The notes below the pieces were generated by a model. It was not told where the DNA came from. It saw only the letters and a list, made by a program, of their open reading frames with translations, and did not search any database. Of a stretch of 64,000 nucleotides of DNA, positions 32,879 to 42,008 are shown piece after piece. The position numbers were made by a program, and so were the translations under genes. Within the stretch, counting starts at the first letter, position 1. The number at the start of each line of letters is the position of its first letter. Source of the DNA: Haloimpatiens lingqiaonensis (GTDB taxonomy: Bacteria; Bacillota; Clostridia; Clostridiales; Clostridiaceae); the NCBI RefSeq assembly GCF_044502415.1, contig NZ_CP172402.1. One strand, given 5' to 3'.

Positions 32879-34687
32879 ATGAAAAATTCTAAACTTTTGT
32901 GGAATTTTATGAAAGGTAATAGACTTAAATATATTGGGGCAATAGTAAGTGTTGGATTTGCAATATTCTTTTCTACCTTAGCACCTTTGGTTATAAGAAC
33001 TACCATAGACTCTATATTAGGGGGAAACCCTATGGAACTTCCAGCTTTGGGTGTAAAGGTTGTAAATTTTTTAGGTGGTAAGTCTATATTAGTTCAAAAT
33101 ATTTGGATTTGCTCATTATTATTAATAATTATAACTTTAATAAAAGGAATATTTTTATTTTTAAAGGGTAAATGGTCAGCTTCTGCAGCAGAAAATATAG
33201 CTAAGAATATGAGGGAAACTTTATATGATCACATTCAACATTTACCTTATGATTATCATGTGAAATGCAAAACAGGAGACTTAATTCAAAGATGTACTTC
33301 AGATATAGATACTGTAAGAAGATTTTTGGCTATGCAATTAGTTGACATTGGAAGAGCTATTTTTGTATTAATTTTTTCTATAACAATGATGCTTTCCTTA
33401 AATGTGAAAATGACTCTTATAGCCATGGCAGCAGTGCCTATAATATTTGCATATTCCTTTGTTTTCTTTAATGGCATAAAAAAATTATTCCAAGATGCTG
33501 ATGAATCTGAGGCTAAAATGACCACAGCACTTCAAGAGAATTTATCTGGAGTTAGGGTTGTAAGGGCCTTTGGAAGGCAAAAGTACGAGGTGGATAAATT
33601 TAATGCTAAAAGTGAAGAATTTAAAGATTTAAGCTACAAAATGTATGCATTAAGAGGAAACTATTGGGCTATTTCGGACTTTTTATGTATGCTTCAAACA
33701 GGAGCAGTATTAATAGCTGGTGTTTATCTAACAGCAAGAGGTGACATGACATTAGGTACATTATTTGTGTTTACAACTTACGAGGGAATGTTATTATGGC
33801 CAGTTAGACAGCTTGGCAGAATACTGTCTGATGCAGGTAAGATGACTGTATCTATAAAGCGTATAAACGAAGTTTTATCTGAAAAAGAGGAAGAAACCCC
33901 ATTAGATGCTGCAAAACCTGAAATAAAAGGAAATATATCATTTGAAGATGTATATTTTGAGTATGAAAAAGGTGTGCCAGTATTAGATGGTGTGTCATTT
34001 AATATAAAGACTGGAGAAACTATAGGTATAATGGGTAAAACTGGTTCAGGAAAATCATCTTTGGTTCATTTATTAGCTAGGTTGTATGATTATAATAAAG
34101 GTTCCATAAGGATTGATGGAGTGGAGCTTAAAGATATTAACAGAAAATGGATAAGAAAAAATATAGGTATAGTTCTTCAAGAACCATTTTTGTTTTCTAA
34201 AACTATAAAAGATAATATAAGCCTTGCTAAAAGGGAAGCAGTGGATAAGGAAATATTCGAGGCAGCTAATATTGCAGCTATACATGATGTAATATTGGGT
34301 TTTGATAGAGGATATGAAACTTTAGTAGGAGAAAAGGGCGTAACCTTATCTGGAGGGCAAAGACAAAGAGTTGCCATTGCTAGAACAGTTATAAACAAAA
34401 GTCCTATATTGATATTTGATGATTCACTAAGTGCAGTGGATACAGAAACAGATAGGGCTATAAGAAAAGCCTTGTCAAAAAGAAGTAGAGGAGTTACTAC
34501 ATTGATAATTTCTCACCGTGTATCTACACTAAAGGAAGCAGATAAAATAATAGTATTGGATAAAGGTAAAATAGCAAGTATAGGTAGTCATGAAGAGCTT
34601 ATTAAACAAGAAGGATTATATAAGCGTGTTTGGGAAATACAAAGTTCATCAAAGGCTGACTATCATAATGACAGTAAGGTTAGCTAA
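32879..34687 (+). CDS. heterodimeric ABC exporter subunit A (degenerate Walker B)
   Basis: 602 residues: an exporter-type transmembrane domain (six helices, about 1-310) fused to an ATPase. Walker A GKTGSGKSSL near 387, Q-loop IGIVLQEPFLFS, canonical signature LSGGQRQRVAIART near 490, but Walker B reads ILIFDDSLSAVD, with Asp where catalytic Glu is usual. That is the hallmark of the degenerate-site subunit of BmrCD/LmrCD/TM287-288-type heterodimers, which export drugs or lipids. It has a structured leader and precedes its partner by 14 bp. Confidence 0.9.
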   Translation: MKNSKLLWNFMKGNRLKYIGAIVSVGFAIFFSTLAPLVIRTTIDSILGGNPMELPALGVKVVNFLGGKSILVQNIWICSLLLIIITLIKGIFLFLKGKWSASAAENIAKNMRETLYDHIQHLPYDYHVKCKTGDLIQRCTSDIDTVRRFLAMQLVDIGRAIFVLIFSITMMLSLNVKMTLIAMAAVPIIFAYSFVFFNGIKKLFQDADESEAKMTTALQENLSGVRVVRAFGRQKYEVDKFNAKSEEFKDLSYKMYALRGNYWAISDFLCMLQTGAVLIAGVYLTARGDMTLGTLFVFTTYEGMLLWPVRQLGRILSDAGKMTVSIKRINEVLSEKEEETPLDAAKPEIKGNISFEDVYFEYEKGVPVLDGVSFNIKTGETIGIMGKTGSGKSSLVHLLARLYDYNKGSIRIDGVELKDINRKWIRKNIGIVLQEPFLFSKTIKDNISLAKREAVDKEIFEAANIAAIHDVILGFDRGYETLVGEKGVTLSGGQRQRVAIARTVINKSPILIFDDSLSAVDTETDRAIRKALSKRSRGVTTLIISHRVSTLKEADKIIVLDKGKIASIGSHEELIKQEGLYKRVWEIQSSSKADYHNDSKVS

Positions 34688-34701
34688 GGAGGTGCATAGT
34701 T

Positions 34702-36537
34702 TTGAGCGCATATGTAGAAGAAAATTTTAATAATAAAAATGAAAAAATTGATTTTGGACTTTGGAAAAAACTTTTAAAGTACGCAGCAGACTTTAAAAAA
34801 CAACTTATAATTTTAGGATTTGTAATGTTAGCTGTAGCGGGTATTGATGTTTTAATTCCCTATCTTACAAAATATGCTATAGATAATTTTGTAGTAACAG
34901 GAAATATAAAAGGTCTTTTGAATTTTTCAATGGTTTATGTATTAGTTATAGGAGTGCAAGCTATAAATGTAAAACTTTTAATAACTTTATCTGGGTCAGT
35001 GGAAACTAAACTTGCTCATCACATAAGAAAGCTCGGCTTTAAGCGATTGCAGGAATTATCTTTTTCCTATTATGACAAAACTCCTGTAGGATGGATAATG
35101 TCTAGAATGACATCAGATATATATAGATTAAGTGAAATAGTTTCATGGGGACTTACAGATATGGTATGGGCCATAGTTATGATGATGGGCTTTGCAGGAG
35201 TTATGTTTTATCATAATTGGAAGCTTACGCTAATAACTTTATCAGTGGTTCCACCGCTATTTTTAATAGGAATGTATTTTGAAAAAAAGATATTAGATGC
35301 CTATAGAAAGGTTAGAAAAATAAATTCTTGTATAACCGGAGATTTTAATGAATGTATAACGGGAGCTCAAACCACTAAAACATTGGTAAGAGAAGAAGAC
35401 AATTTAACAGAATTTAAATTGGATACAAGAAATATGAGAGACTCAGCAGTTAGAGCTGCAGTATTCTCAGCCCTTTTCTTACCTATTGTTTTGACATTAG
35501 GCAGTATTGGAACAGGGTTATCCCTTTGGTTTGGTGGTAAGGAAGTTCTTCTAAAAACTATGAGTTATGGAACTTTAATGATGTTTATATCTTATAGTAT
35601 AGAATTTTTTGAACCAGTAAGCCAATTGGCATCTACTATAGCAGAACTTCAGCATGCTCAAGCTTCTGCAGAAAGAATTTTATCTATGATAGAAACAGAA
35701 TCAGATATATATGATTCTGAAAAAGTTAAAGAAATTTATGGAGACGAATATAATCCAAAAAGAGAAAATTGGCCAAAAGTTCATGGAGATATAACCTTTA
35801 AGAATGTATCCTTTGCTTATAAGGATGGACAAAAGGTTTTGGACAACTTCACCTTAGATATAAAAGCAGGAGAAACCATAGCTTTAGTTGGTGAAACAGG
35901 TTCAGGAAAGAGTACTATAGTGAATCTTGCTTGTAGATTTTATGAGCCTACAGAAGGAGAAATTTTAATAGATGGAGTTAATTATAAGGAAAGATCTATT
36001 GGATGGCTTCAAGCTAATTTAGGCTATGTTTTACAAAGTCCTCATCTTTTCAGTGGTACCATAAAGGATAATATAAGATATGGTAGATTAGAGGCTACAG
36101 ATGAAGAAATAGTAGAAGCAGCTAAACTAGTGGATGCTCATGATTTTATAATGAAAATGGATAAGGCATATGATACAGAAGTTGGAGAAGGTGGAGGAAT
36201 GTTGTCCACTGGAGAAAAACAACTTATATCCTTTGCTAGAGCTATAGTTGCAAATCCATCTATATTTGTTTTAGATGAAGCTACTTCATCTATAGATACG
36301 CAAACAGAAAGAATAATACAAAAGGCTATAGATAAAGTGTTACAAGGAAGAACCAGCTTTGTAATAGCTCATAGATTGTCTACTATAGTATCTGCAGATA
36401 GAATACTAGTTATAAAAAACGGAAAAGTATTAGAACAGGGCAATCATGAAAGCCTTATGAGAAGAAAAGGATATTATTATAACTTGTACACTAATCAATT
36501 TGTACAGGAACAAGAAAGTGAAATTTTAAATGAATAG
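34702..36537 (+). CDS. heterodimeric ABC exporter subunit B (degenerate signature)
   Basis: 611 residues with membrane domain and ATPase. Walker A GETGSGKSTIV near 398 and canonical Walker B IFVLDEATSSIDTQTE near 520, but the signature is LSTGEKQLISFARA rather than LSGGQ. The deviations of the two subunits are complementary: Asp-Walker B of subunit A and the altered signature of B form one dead ATP site, while A's signature and B's Walker B form the active one. TTG start 8 nt after GGAGGTG. Multidrug efflux is the likely role; the substrate is not readable. Confidence 0.9.
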   Translation: MSAYVEENFNNKNEKIDFGLWKKLLKYAADFKKQLIILGFVMLAVAGIDVLIPYLTKYAIDNFVVTGNIKGLLNFSMVYVLVIGVQAINVKLLITLSGSVETKLAHHIRKLGFKRLQELSFSYYDKTPVGWIMSRMTSDIYRLSEIVSWGLTDMVWAIVMMMGFAGVMFYHNWKLTLITLSVVPPLFLIGMYFEKKILDAYRKVRKINSCITGDFNECITGAQTTKTLVREEDNLTEFKLDTRNMRDSAVRAAVFSALFLPIVLTLGSIGTGLSLWFGGKEVLLKTMSYGTLMMFISYSIEFFEPVSQLASTIAELQHAQASAERILSMIETESDIYDSEKVKEIYGDEYNPKRENWPKVHGDITFKNVSFAYKDGQKVLDNFTLDIKAGETIALVGETGSGKSTIVNLACRFYEPTEGEILIDGVNYKERSIGWLQANLGYVLQSPHLFSGTIKDNIRYGRLEATDEEIVEAAKLVDAHDFIMKMDKAYDTEVGEGGGMLSTGEKQLISFARAIVANPSIFVLDEATSSIDTQTERIIQKAIDKVLQGRTSFVIAHRLSTIVSADRILVIKNGKVLEQGNHESLMRRKGYYYNLYTNQFVQEQESEILNE

Positions 36538-36709
36538 AAATTTTAGTAGATAATTCAGAATATATATGCTATAATTTATATTGTTTGAGGCAAACATATA
36601 ATAGAGTTATAGGTGAACGAATCATTTATAACATTACTTATATAAAGCCCAAGCATTAAATAAAATTTAATAATTAAATGAAATTATGCGAATATATTAT
36701 GTTACCACG

Positions 36710-36740
36710 AAGGTAGAGATTTTTCTCTACCTTTTTATTT
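36710..36740 (+). terminator. terminator after the exporter operon
   Basis: AAGGTAGAG (36710-36718) pairs with CTCTACCTT (36725-36733), followed by TTTATTTTTTT. 36538-36709 is AT-rich with a possible promoter (TATAAT near 36573). Confidence 0.8.
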
Positions 36741-36741
36741 T

Positions 36742-36878
36742 TTTATCCGATGACTACCTGCCGTAACACTCCCACTTCTAACAAAGTGGGAGATAACGGC
36801 AGCTACGTCCCTGGATAACGATCTCTAACCTTCAGTTGGAGTAAAAACTCCATCTGAAGCTAAGAGCTCTGTTTATAG
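36742..36878 (+). repeat. 137-nt structured repeat, copy 4
   Basis: Best-preserved plus-strand copy: outer stem TTATCC/GGATAA (36743-36748, 36813-36818), CTGCCGT/ACGGCAG (36758-36764, 36796-36802), CTCCCACTT/AAGTGGGAG (36769-36777, 36784-36792), then the second hairpin. It ends only 30 bp before the start of the ECF gene, directly after a terminator. Confidence 0.8.
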
Positions 36879-36907
36879 AAATTATATTATTAGGGGGTAT
36901 TAATAAA

Positions 36908-37426
36908 ATGAACAGTAAAACTAATAACATGATTAAGGCAGCTATTTTTATAGCAATAGGGTTAATTTTACCTTACTTTTTTCACATGGTAGGCATGGCA
37001 GGACCAGTATTTTTGCCTATGCATATACCAGTTTTATTATGTGGAATGATACTTGGGTGGAAGTATGGAATTGTAGTAGGATTTATAACACCACTTTTAA
37101 ATTCATTTTTAACAGGAATGCCACCATTATTTCCAACAGGTATTTCTATGGCATGTGAACTTGCAGCTTATGGATTTTTATCAGGATATTTATATAAGGA
37201 AAAAAGATTAAATATAATGTTTGCATTGGTATTATCTATGTTGGGTGGACGCTTCATATCTGGTATAATGAATTATATACTACTTATTGCTAAGGGAAAT
37301 AATTTTGTATTTAAAGCATTTTTAATGGGAACTTTTGTAAAAGGATTTATAGGCATAATTATACAATTAATATTAATTCCTGTAGTGGTAAAGGCACTAG
37401 AGAAAGGGGAAAAAGTAACTGCATGA
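36908..37426 (+). CDS. ECF transporter S component
   Basis: 172 residues, six predicted membrane helices. The pattern FLPMHIPVLLCGMILGWKYGIVVGFITPLLN with SFLTGMPPLFPTGISMACELAAYG and KGFIGIIIQLILIPVVV is that of substrate-binding S components of energy-coupling factor vitamin importers. It must share an EcfAAT energising module encoded elsewhere. Its 4-bp overlap (ATGA) with a methyltransferase suggests a substrate linked to that enzyme. The vitamin cannot be told from sequence. AGGGGG precedes the ATG. Confidence 0.85.
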   Translation: MNSKTNNMIKAAIFIAIGLILPYFFHMVGMAGPVFLPMHIPVLLCGMILGWKYGIVVGFITPLLNSFLTGMPPLFPTGISMACELAAYGFLSGYLYKEKRLNIMFALVLSMLGGRFISGIMNYILLIAKGNNFVFKAFLMGTFVKGFIGIIIQLILIPVVVKALEKGEKVTA

Positions 37427-37998
37427 TGAATGATAGGGAGTTTTTTAACCAAGTGGCATTTAAATGGGATGATATGTGTCACCATGATAAAAATAAAATA
37501 AACTATATAATAGATATAAGTGAAGTTAAAAAAGATTCTAAAATTCTTGATGTGGGAACAGGTACAGGTGTGCTTATAAAATATTTAATGGACACAAAGC
37601 CTAAGGAAATTCATGGTGTAGATTTGTCAGAAAATATGATACAGGTTGCCAAAAGTAAATATAAGGATGATAGAGTAAAATTTTATGCAGAAGATATAGT
37701 AGAATTTAATGAAGAAAAAGATTTTGATTATGTATTCATTTATTCTGCATATCCACATTTTAAAGATAAGAAAAAGCTTTTTAGTCATTTAAGAAAGCTT
37801 ATGAAGGAAAATGGTAAGATAATAATTTGTCATTCTCAAAGCAAGGAAGACATAAACAGGGTGCATGCTTCAAAGGAAGCTGTAAAAGAACATATACTTC
37901 CTAAGGCAGAGATTACCTGTGAAATTATGAAAGATTATTTTAAAATAAACAAGTGCATTGACAATGATGAGATGTATTATATATCTGCCGTGAAATAA
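37423..37998 (+). CDS. class I SAM-dependent methyltransferase
   Basis: 191 residues with Rossmann methyltransferase motifs: motif I ILDVGTGTGVLIKYL near 43, HGVDLSENMIQVAKSKY near 67 and DYVFIYSAYPHFKDKKKLF near 103. The substrate is unknown. Overlap with the S-component gene suggests it modifies or uses the imported cofactor. A strong terminator follows. Confidence 0.85.
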   Translation: MMNDREFFNQVAFKWDDMCHHDKNKINYIIDISEVKKDSKILDVGTGTGVLIKYLMDTKPKEIHGVDLSENMIQVAKSKYKDDRVKFYAEDIVEFNEEKDFDYVFIYSAYPHFKDKKKLFSHLRKLMKENGKIIICHSQSKEDINRVHASKEAVKEHILPKAEITCEIMKDYFKINKCIDNDEMYYISAVK

Positions 37999-38057
37999 TT
38001 GTATATTGAAGTAATTTAGAGCTAAATATAGATTTATTTTATCTATATTTATTATGA

Positions 38058-38095
38058 GCTGCTATACTGAGTGATTAGTATAGCAGCCCTATTTT
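38058..38095 (+). terminator. terminator after the methyltransferase gene
   Basis: A perfect 11-bp stem GCTGCTATACT/AGTATAGCAGC (38058-38068, 38077-38087), then CCTATTTTT. The remaining 270 bp to the next gene is AT-rich; I see no defined regulator in it. Confidence 0.85.
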
Positions 38096-38363
38096 TATAA
38101 TATGGGATTATTTTTTACTGAATTTACAGTTTAAATAAGATATAATGTATTATGTATGTAAAAAAATATAGTGGACTAAATAAGAAAGTTTCTCTTATAA
38201 TTTTGCGAATTTTAGGCAGTTATATAAATGGATATACTAAATCTAGTCTTATTAATAAAACTAGAATATAGAATCTAAATAAAATCTATAATTAAAATAA
38301 TAAAATTATTTGGAAATTAAGTATTAGAAATTGTGGATTCGTATATATAGAAAGGAAGATAAA

Positions 38364-40331
38364 ATGAATTTAATAACATTAGAAAATATAAGTAAGAGCT
38401 ATGGTGAGAAGGTACTTTTAAAGGATGTGCCTCTTGGCATAAATGAGGGAGAAAAAATAGGACTAATAGGGATAAATGGTACAGGAAAGTCTACTCTCCT
38501 TAAGATTATAGGAGGGGTAGAAAATTTTGATGAGGGAAACTTAATAAAGAAAAATAAGCTTATTATAGAATATTTAAATCAAAGCATGGAATTTCAGGAG
38601 GATTTAACGGTTATACAGCAAATATTTAAGGGCGATTCTCCAGTGATGAAAGTCTTAAGGGAATATGAAGAAATAATGGACAGTATAGAGAAGAGTCCTG
38701 AAAATTTAAATCTTCAAAGTAAACTTATGGATATTACAAGTAAGATAGATGCACTTGATGCATGGAGCCTTGAAAGTAATGCTAAGATAATTCTTACAAA
38801 GCTTGGAATAAACGATTTTAATGCAAAGGTAGGAGAGCTTTCTGGTGGACAGAGAAAAAGAATAGCTCTGGCAGGAGCACTTATTAGGCCCTGCGACCTT
38901 TTGATATTAGATGAGCCTACCAACCATTTGGATAATGAAACTATAAAATGGCTTGAAGAATACTTAAATGGTAGAAAGGGCTCCCTTATTATGATAACCC
39001 ACGATAGATATTTTCTGGACAGGGTAACTAATAGAATATTAGAATTAAATAGAGGGAATTTGTATAGCTATGAAGGAAATTATAGCTTATATTTAAATGC
39101 CAAGGTAGAAAGACAAGAACTAGAAAAGTCTCTAGAGCAAAAGAGACAAAACTTATATAGAAGAGAACTGGCATGGATAAGAAGGGGAGTTAAAGCTAGA
39201 GGCACTAAACAAAAGGCTAGGGTAGATAGATTTAAAGAACTAGTAGCAGAAGAGGGCTATGTAGATGATGAAAACATGGACATATGTGTTGGCAGCACTA
39301 GACTTGGGAAGAAAGTAATAATTGCAGAGGAAATAAATAAGAGTTTTGGAGATAAAAAAATTATAAAAGACTTTAGTTTTATATTGAGTGGAGAAGATAG
39401 AGTAGGTATAATAGGAAACAATGGACTTGGTAAGTCTACTCTTTTAAATATTTTATCAGGAAATATAAAAGCTGATAATGGACTAGTAGATGTGGGGGAA
39501 ACAGTGCAAATAGGATATTTTTCTCAAGAATATACTCACATGGATGAAAATATTAGGGCCATAGAATATATAAGAGAAGCAGGAGAATTTATAAAAACGG
39601 CAGATGGACATTCTATAAGTGTCTCTCAAATGATGGAAAGATTTTTGTTTCCAGGAGATATACAATATGCTCCTATAGGCAAGTTATCTGGTGGGGAAAA
39701 GAGAAGGCTTCAACTTTTAAGGGTTTTAATGTATGCACCTAATGTGCTATTTTTAGATGAGCCTACCAATGATTTGGACATTGATACATTAAATGTACTA
39801 GAAAATTATATTGAAAATTTTGAAGGGGCAGTGGTTACAGTTTCCCACGATAGATACTTTTTAGATAAAATTGCAAATAAAATACTTGCTTTTAGGGGAA
39901 ATGGTGATGTTTTAGAGCATACAGGAAATTATTCAGACTATGTGGATTTTCTAGAAAAAACACAGCAAAGTTCATGTGTAGAAGATGATATACAACAGAA
40001 ACTACCTAAAGATAATCAAAATGCAGGAAAATATAAGAAAAGTGAAGATGAAAAAAGTGAAAATAGTAATTTGAAAAATAGCAATAAGCCCTCTAAAATA
40101 AAATTCTCTTATAAGGAGCAAAGAGAATATGAAAAAATAGATGAGGTTATAGAGGGAGTAGAAAAAAATCTTTCAGAAATTGAAGAAAAAATAAATTCAA
40201 CTGCTACTGATTATACATTACTTCAAGAGTTATTAGCTAAAAAGGAAGAGCTTGAAAGTGAAATTTTAGAGCTAATGGAAAGATGGGAGTATTTAAATGA
40301 AATAGCAGAGAAGATTAAAAATCAGAGCTAG
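38364..40331 (+). CDS. ABC-F family ATPase, Uup-like
   Basis: 655 residues from the ATG at 38364 (AAAGGAAG upstream). Two soluble ATPase domains without membrane segments: Walker A GINGTGKSTLL near 40 and GNNGLGKSTLL near 352; signatures LSGGQRKRIALA and LSGGEKRRLQLL; Walker B LLILDEPTNHLD and VLFLDEPTNDLD. The C-terminal coiled coil (about 580-655, KIDEVIEGVEKNLSEIEEK) is the Uup domain, which binds nucleic acid. ABC-F proteins act on ribosomes or branched DNA. It lies 30 bp before a second ABC-F gene. Confidence 0.9.
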   Translation: MNLITLENISKSYGEKVLLKDVPLGINEGEKIGLIGINGTGKSTLLKIIGGVENFDEGNLIKKNKLIIEYLNQSMEFQEDLTVIQQIFKGDSPVMKVLREYEEIMDSIEKSPENLNLQSKLMDITSKIDALDAWSLESNAKIILTKLGINDFNAKVGELSGGQRKRIALAGALIRPCDLLILDEPTNHLDNETIKWLEEYLNGRKGSLIMITHDRYFLDRVTNRILELNRGNLYSYEGNYSLYLNAKVERQELEKSLEQKRQNLYRRELAWIRRGVKARGTKQKARVDRFKELVAEEGYVDDENMDICVGSTRLGKKVIIAEEINKSFGDKKIIKDFSFILSGEDRVGIIGNNGLGKSTLLNILSGNIKADNGLVDVGETVQIGYFSQEYTHMDENIRAIEYIREAGEFIKTADGHSISVSQMMERFLFPGDIQYAPIGKLSGGEKRRLQLLRVLMYAPNVLFLDEPTNDLDIDTLNVLENYIENFEGAVVTVSHDRYFLDKIANKILAFRGNGDVLEHTGNYSDYVDFLEKTQQSSCVEDDIQQKLPKDNQNAGKYKKSEDEKSENSNLKNSNKPSKIKFSYKEQREYEKIDEVIEGVEKNLSEIEEKINSTATDYTLLQELLAKKEELESEILELMERWEYLNEIAEKIKNQS

Positions 40332-40361
40332 AAAAACAAAATACAGAAGAGGAGAAAAGAG

Positions 40362-41918
40362 ATGAGTATTTTAACAGTAAAAAACGTAAATCACGGCTTT
40401 GGAGCTAGAGCCATATTTGAAGATGTATCTTTTAGACTTTTAAAGGGAGAACATGTAGGTTTAATCGGAGCTAACGGCGAAGGAAAATCTACCTTTATGA
40501 ATATAATAACTGGAAAGATAGCACCGGATGAGGGGACTGTAGAGTGGGCAAATAGAGTTAGAGTTGGCTACATGGATCAGCATGTAGTGCTTCAAAAGGG
40601 AAATACCATAAGAGACATACTTAGACAAAGCTTTCAATATCTTTTTGATCTAGAGAAGGAAATGATGGATATAACAGAAAAGATGGCTGATGCCTCAGAG
40701 GATGAACTTACCAGACTTTTAGAGGATATGGGGACTATTCAAGATCTTTTGGATAACAATGGATTCTATGTTATAGATGCTAAAATAGAGGAAGTAGCAG
40801 GTGGTCTTGGACTTAGAGATGTAGGACTGGATAAAGACGTAGCTGAGCTGAGTGGCGGACAGAGAACAAAGGTGCTTTTAGCAAAGCTACTTTTAGAAAA
40901 TCCAGATATACTTCTTTTGGACGAGCCTACTAACTATTTGGATGAGCAACATATAGAATGGCTTAAGAGATATCTTCAAAATTATGAAAATGCATTTATA
41001 CTTATATCCCATGATATTCCGTTTTTAAACAGTGTTATAAATTTAATTTATCATGTGGATAATAGAAAGCTAGAAAGATATGTAGGAGACTACAACACCT
41101 TTATGGAACAAAGAGAAGCAAAGATAAAGCAAATGGAAGCAGCATATGAAAGACAGCAACAGGAAATAAAAGGCCTTAAGGACTTTATAGCTAGAAATAA
41201 GGCTAGAGTTGCTACCACAAATATGGCAAAATCAAGACAGAAGAAGCTTGACAAAATGGATATTATAGAACTTCCAAAGGAAAAGGTAAAGCCAGAATTT
41301 AACTTTAAACAAGGAAGAACTTCAGGAAAAATGATTTTTGAAACTAAAGATTTGGTGATAGGATATGGAGAACCTCTTTCAAAACCTTTAAATATAAGCA
41401 TGGAGAGAGGTCAGAAAATAGCCCTTGTGGGAGCTAATGGTATCGGTAAAACCACTCTTCTTAGAAGTTTAATGGGAGAAATTAAACCACTTTCAGGGGA
41501 AATTGAACTAGGAGATTATCAGTTAATAGGTTACTTCCAGCAAGAAGAAAAAGAAGGGAATTATAATACCTGCATAGAAGAGGTTTGGCATGAGTTCCCT
41601 GGATTTACTCAATATGAGGTAAGAGCAGCTTTAGCAAAATGCGGACTTACTACAGAGCATATAGAAAGTCAAATAGTGGTTTTATCTGGAGGAGAAAAAG
41701 CTAAGGTAAGACTATGTAAGCTTATAAATAAGGAAACAAATATATTGATACTGGATGAGCCTACCAACCATTTAGACGTGGAAGCTAAAGACGAGCTTAA
41801 AAGGGCTTTAAAAGAATACAAAGGCACAATACTTATGGTTTGCCACGAACCAGAATTTTATAGGGATGTGGTTACAGAGGTTTGGAATTGTGAGGAATGG
41901 ACAACGAAGATACCATAG
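40362..41918 (+). CDS. ABC-F family ATPase, YkpA/YbiT-like
   Basis: 518 residues. ATPase sites GANGEGKSTFM near 37 and GANGIGKTTLL near 356, signatures LSGGQRTKVLLA and LSGGEKAKVRLC, Walker B ILLLDEPTNYLD and ILILDEPTNHLD, and a charged inter-domain linker (AKIKQMEAAYERQQQEIKG) that reaches into the ribosome. It most resembles the translation factor group YbiT/YkpA. A role in antibiotic protection, as for clostridial CplR, cannot be excluded from sequence. AGAGGAG precedes the ATG. Confidence 0.88.
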   Translation: MSILTVKNVNHGFGARAIFEDVSFRLLKGEHVGLIGANGEGKSTFMNIITGKIAPDEGTVEWANRVRVGYMDQHVVLQKGNTIRDILRQSFQYLFDLEKEMMDITEKMADASEDELTRLLEDMGTIQDLLDNNGFYVIDAKIEEVAGGLGLRDVGLDKDVAELSGGQRTKVLLAKLLLENPDILLLDEPTNYLDEQHIEWLKRYLQNYENAFILISHDIPFLNSVINLIYHVDNRKLERYVGDYNTFMEQREAKIKQMEAAYERQQQEIKGLKDFIARNKARVATTNMAKSRQKKLDKMDIIELPKEKVKPEFNFKQGRTSGKMIFETKDLVIGYGEPLSKPLNISMERGQKIALVGANGIGKTTLLRSLMGEIKPLSGEIELGDYQLIGYFQQEEKEGNYNTCIEEVWHEFPGFTQYEVRAALAKCGLTTEHIESQIVVLSGGEKAKVRLCKLINKETNILILDEPTNHLDVEAKDELKRALKEYKGTILMVCHEPEFYRDVVTEVWNCEEWTTKIP

Positions 41919-41968
41919 GATGTGTGCTTTAAACGTAGATATAGAGCCATTTTTTAAAGCAAATAAAA

Positions 41969-42008
41969 AACTGTTATGATGTTATTAGCACCATAACAGT
42001 TTATTTTT
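41969..42008. terminator. terminator at the island's left edge
   Basis: AACTGTTATG (41969-41978) pairs with CATAACAGTT (41992-42001), then TATTTTTATTT. It ends the ABC-F operon and abuts the stop codon of the convergent recombinase remnant. Confidence 0.8.

Noticed and set aside
36560..36740. T-box riboswitch before the ECF gene (TGTTACCACG followed by a terminator)
   Set aside because: The antiterminator bulge would be TGTT rather than TGGN, so it cannot pair with a tRNA NCCA end, and no stem I with AGTA motif is visible. It is simply the exporter terminator with chance similarity.
41914..41924. CATAGGATGTG near the island's left edge as attL
   Set aside because: It matches CACATCCTATG at 60949 only in inverted orientation, while attL and attR should be direct repeats; the attachment core remains unidentified.
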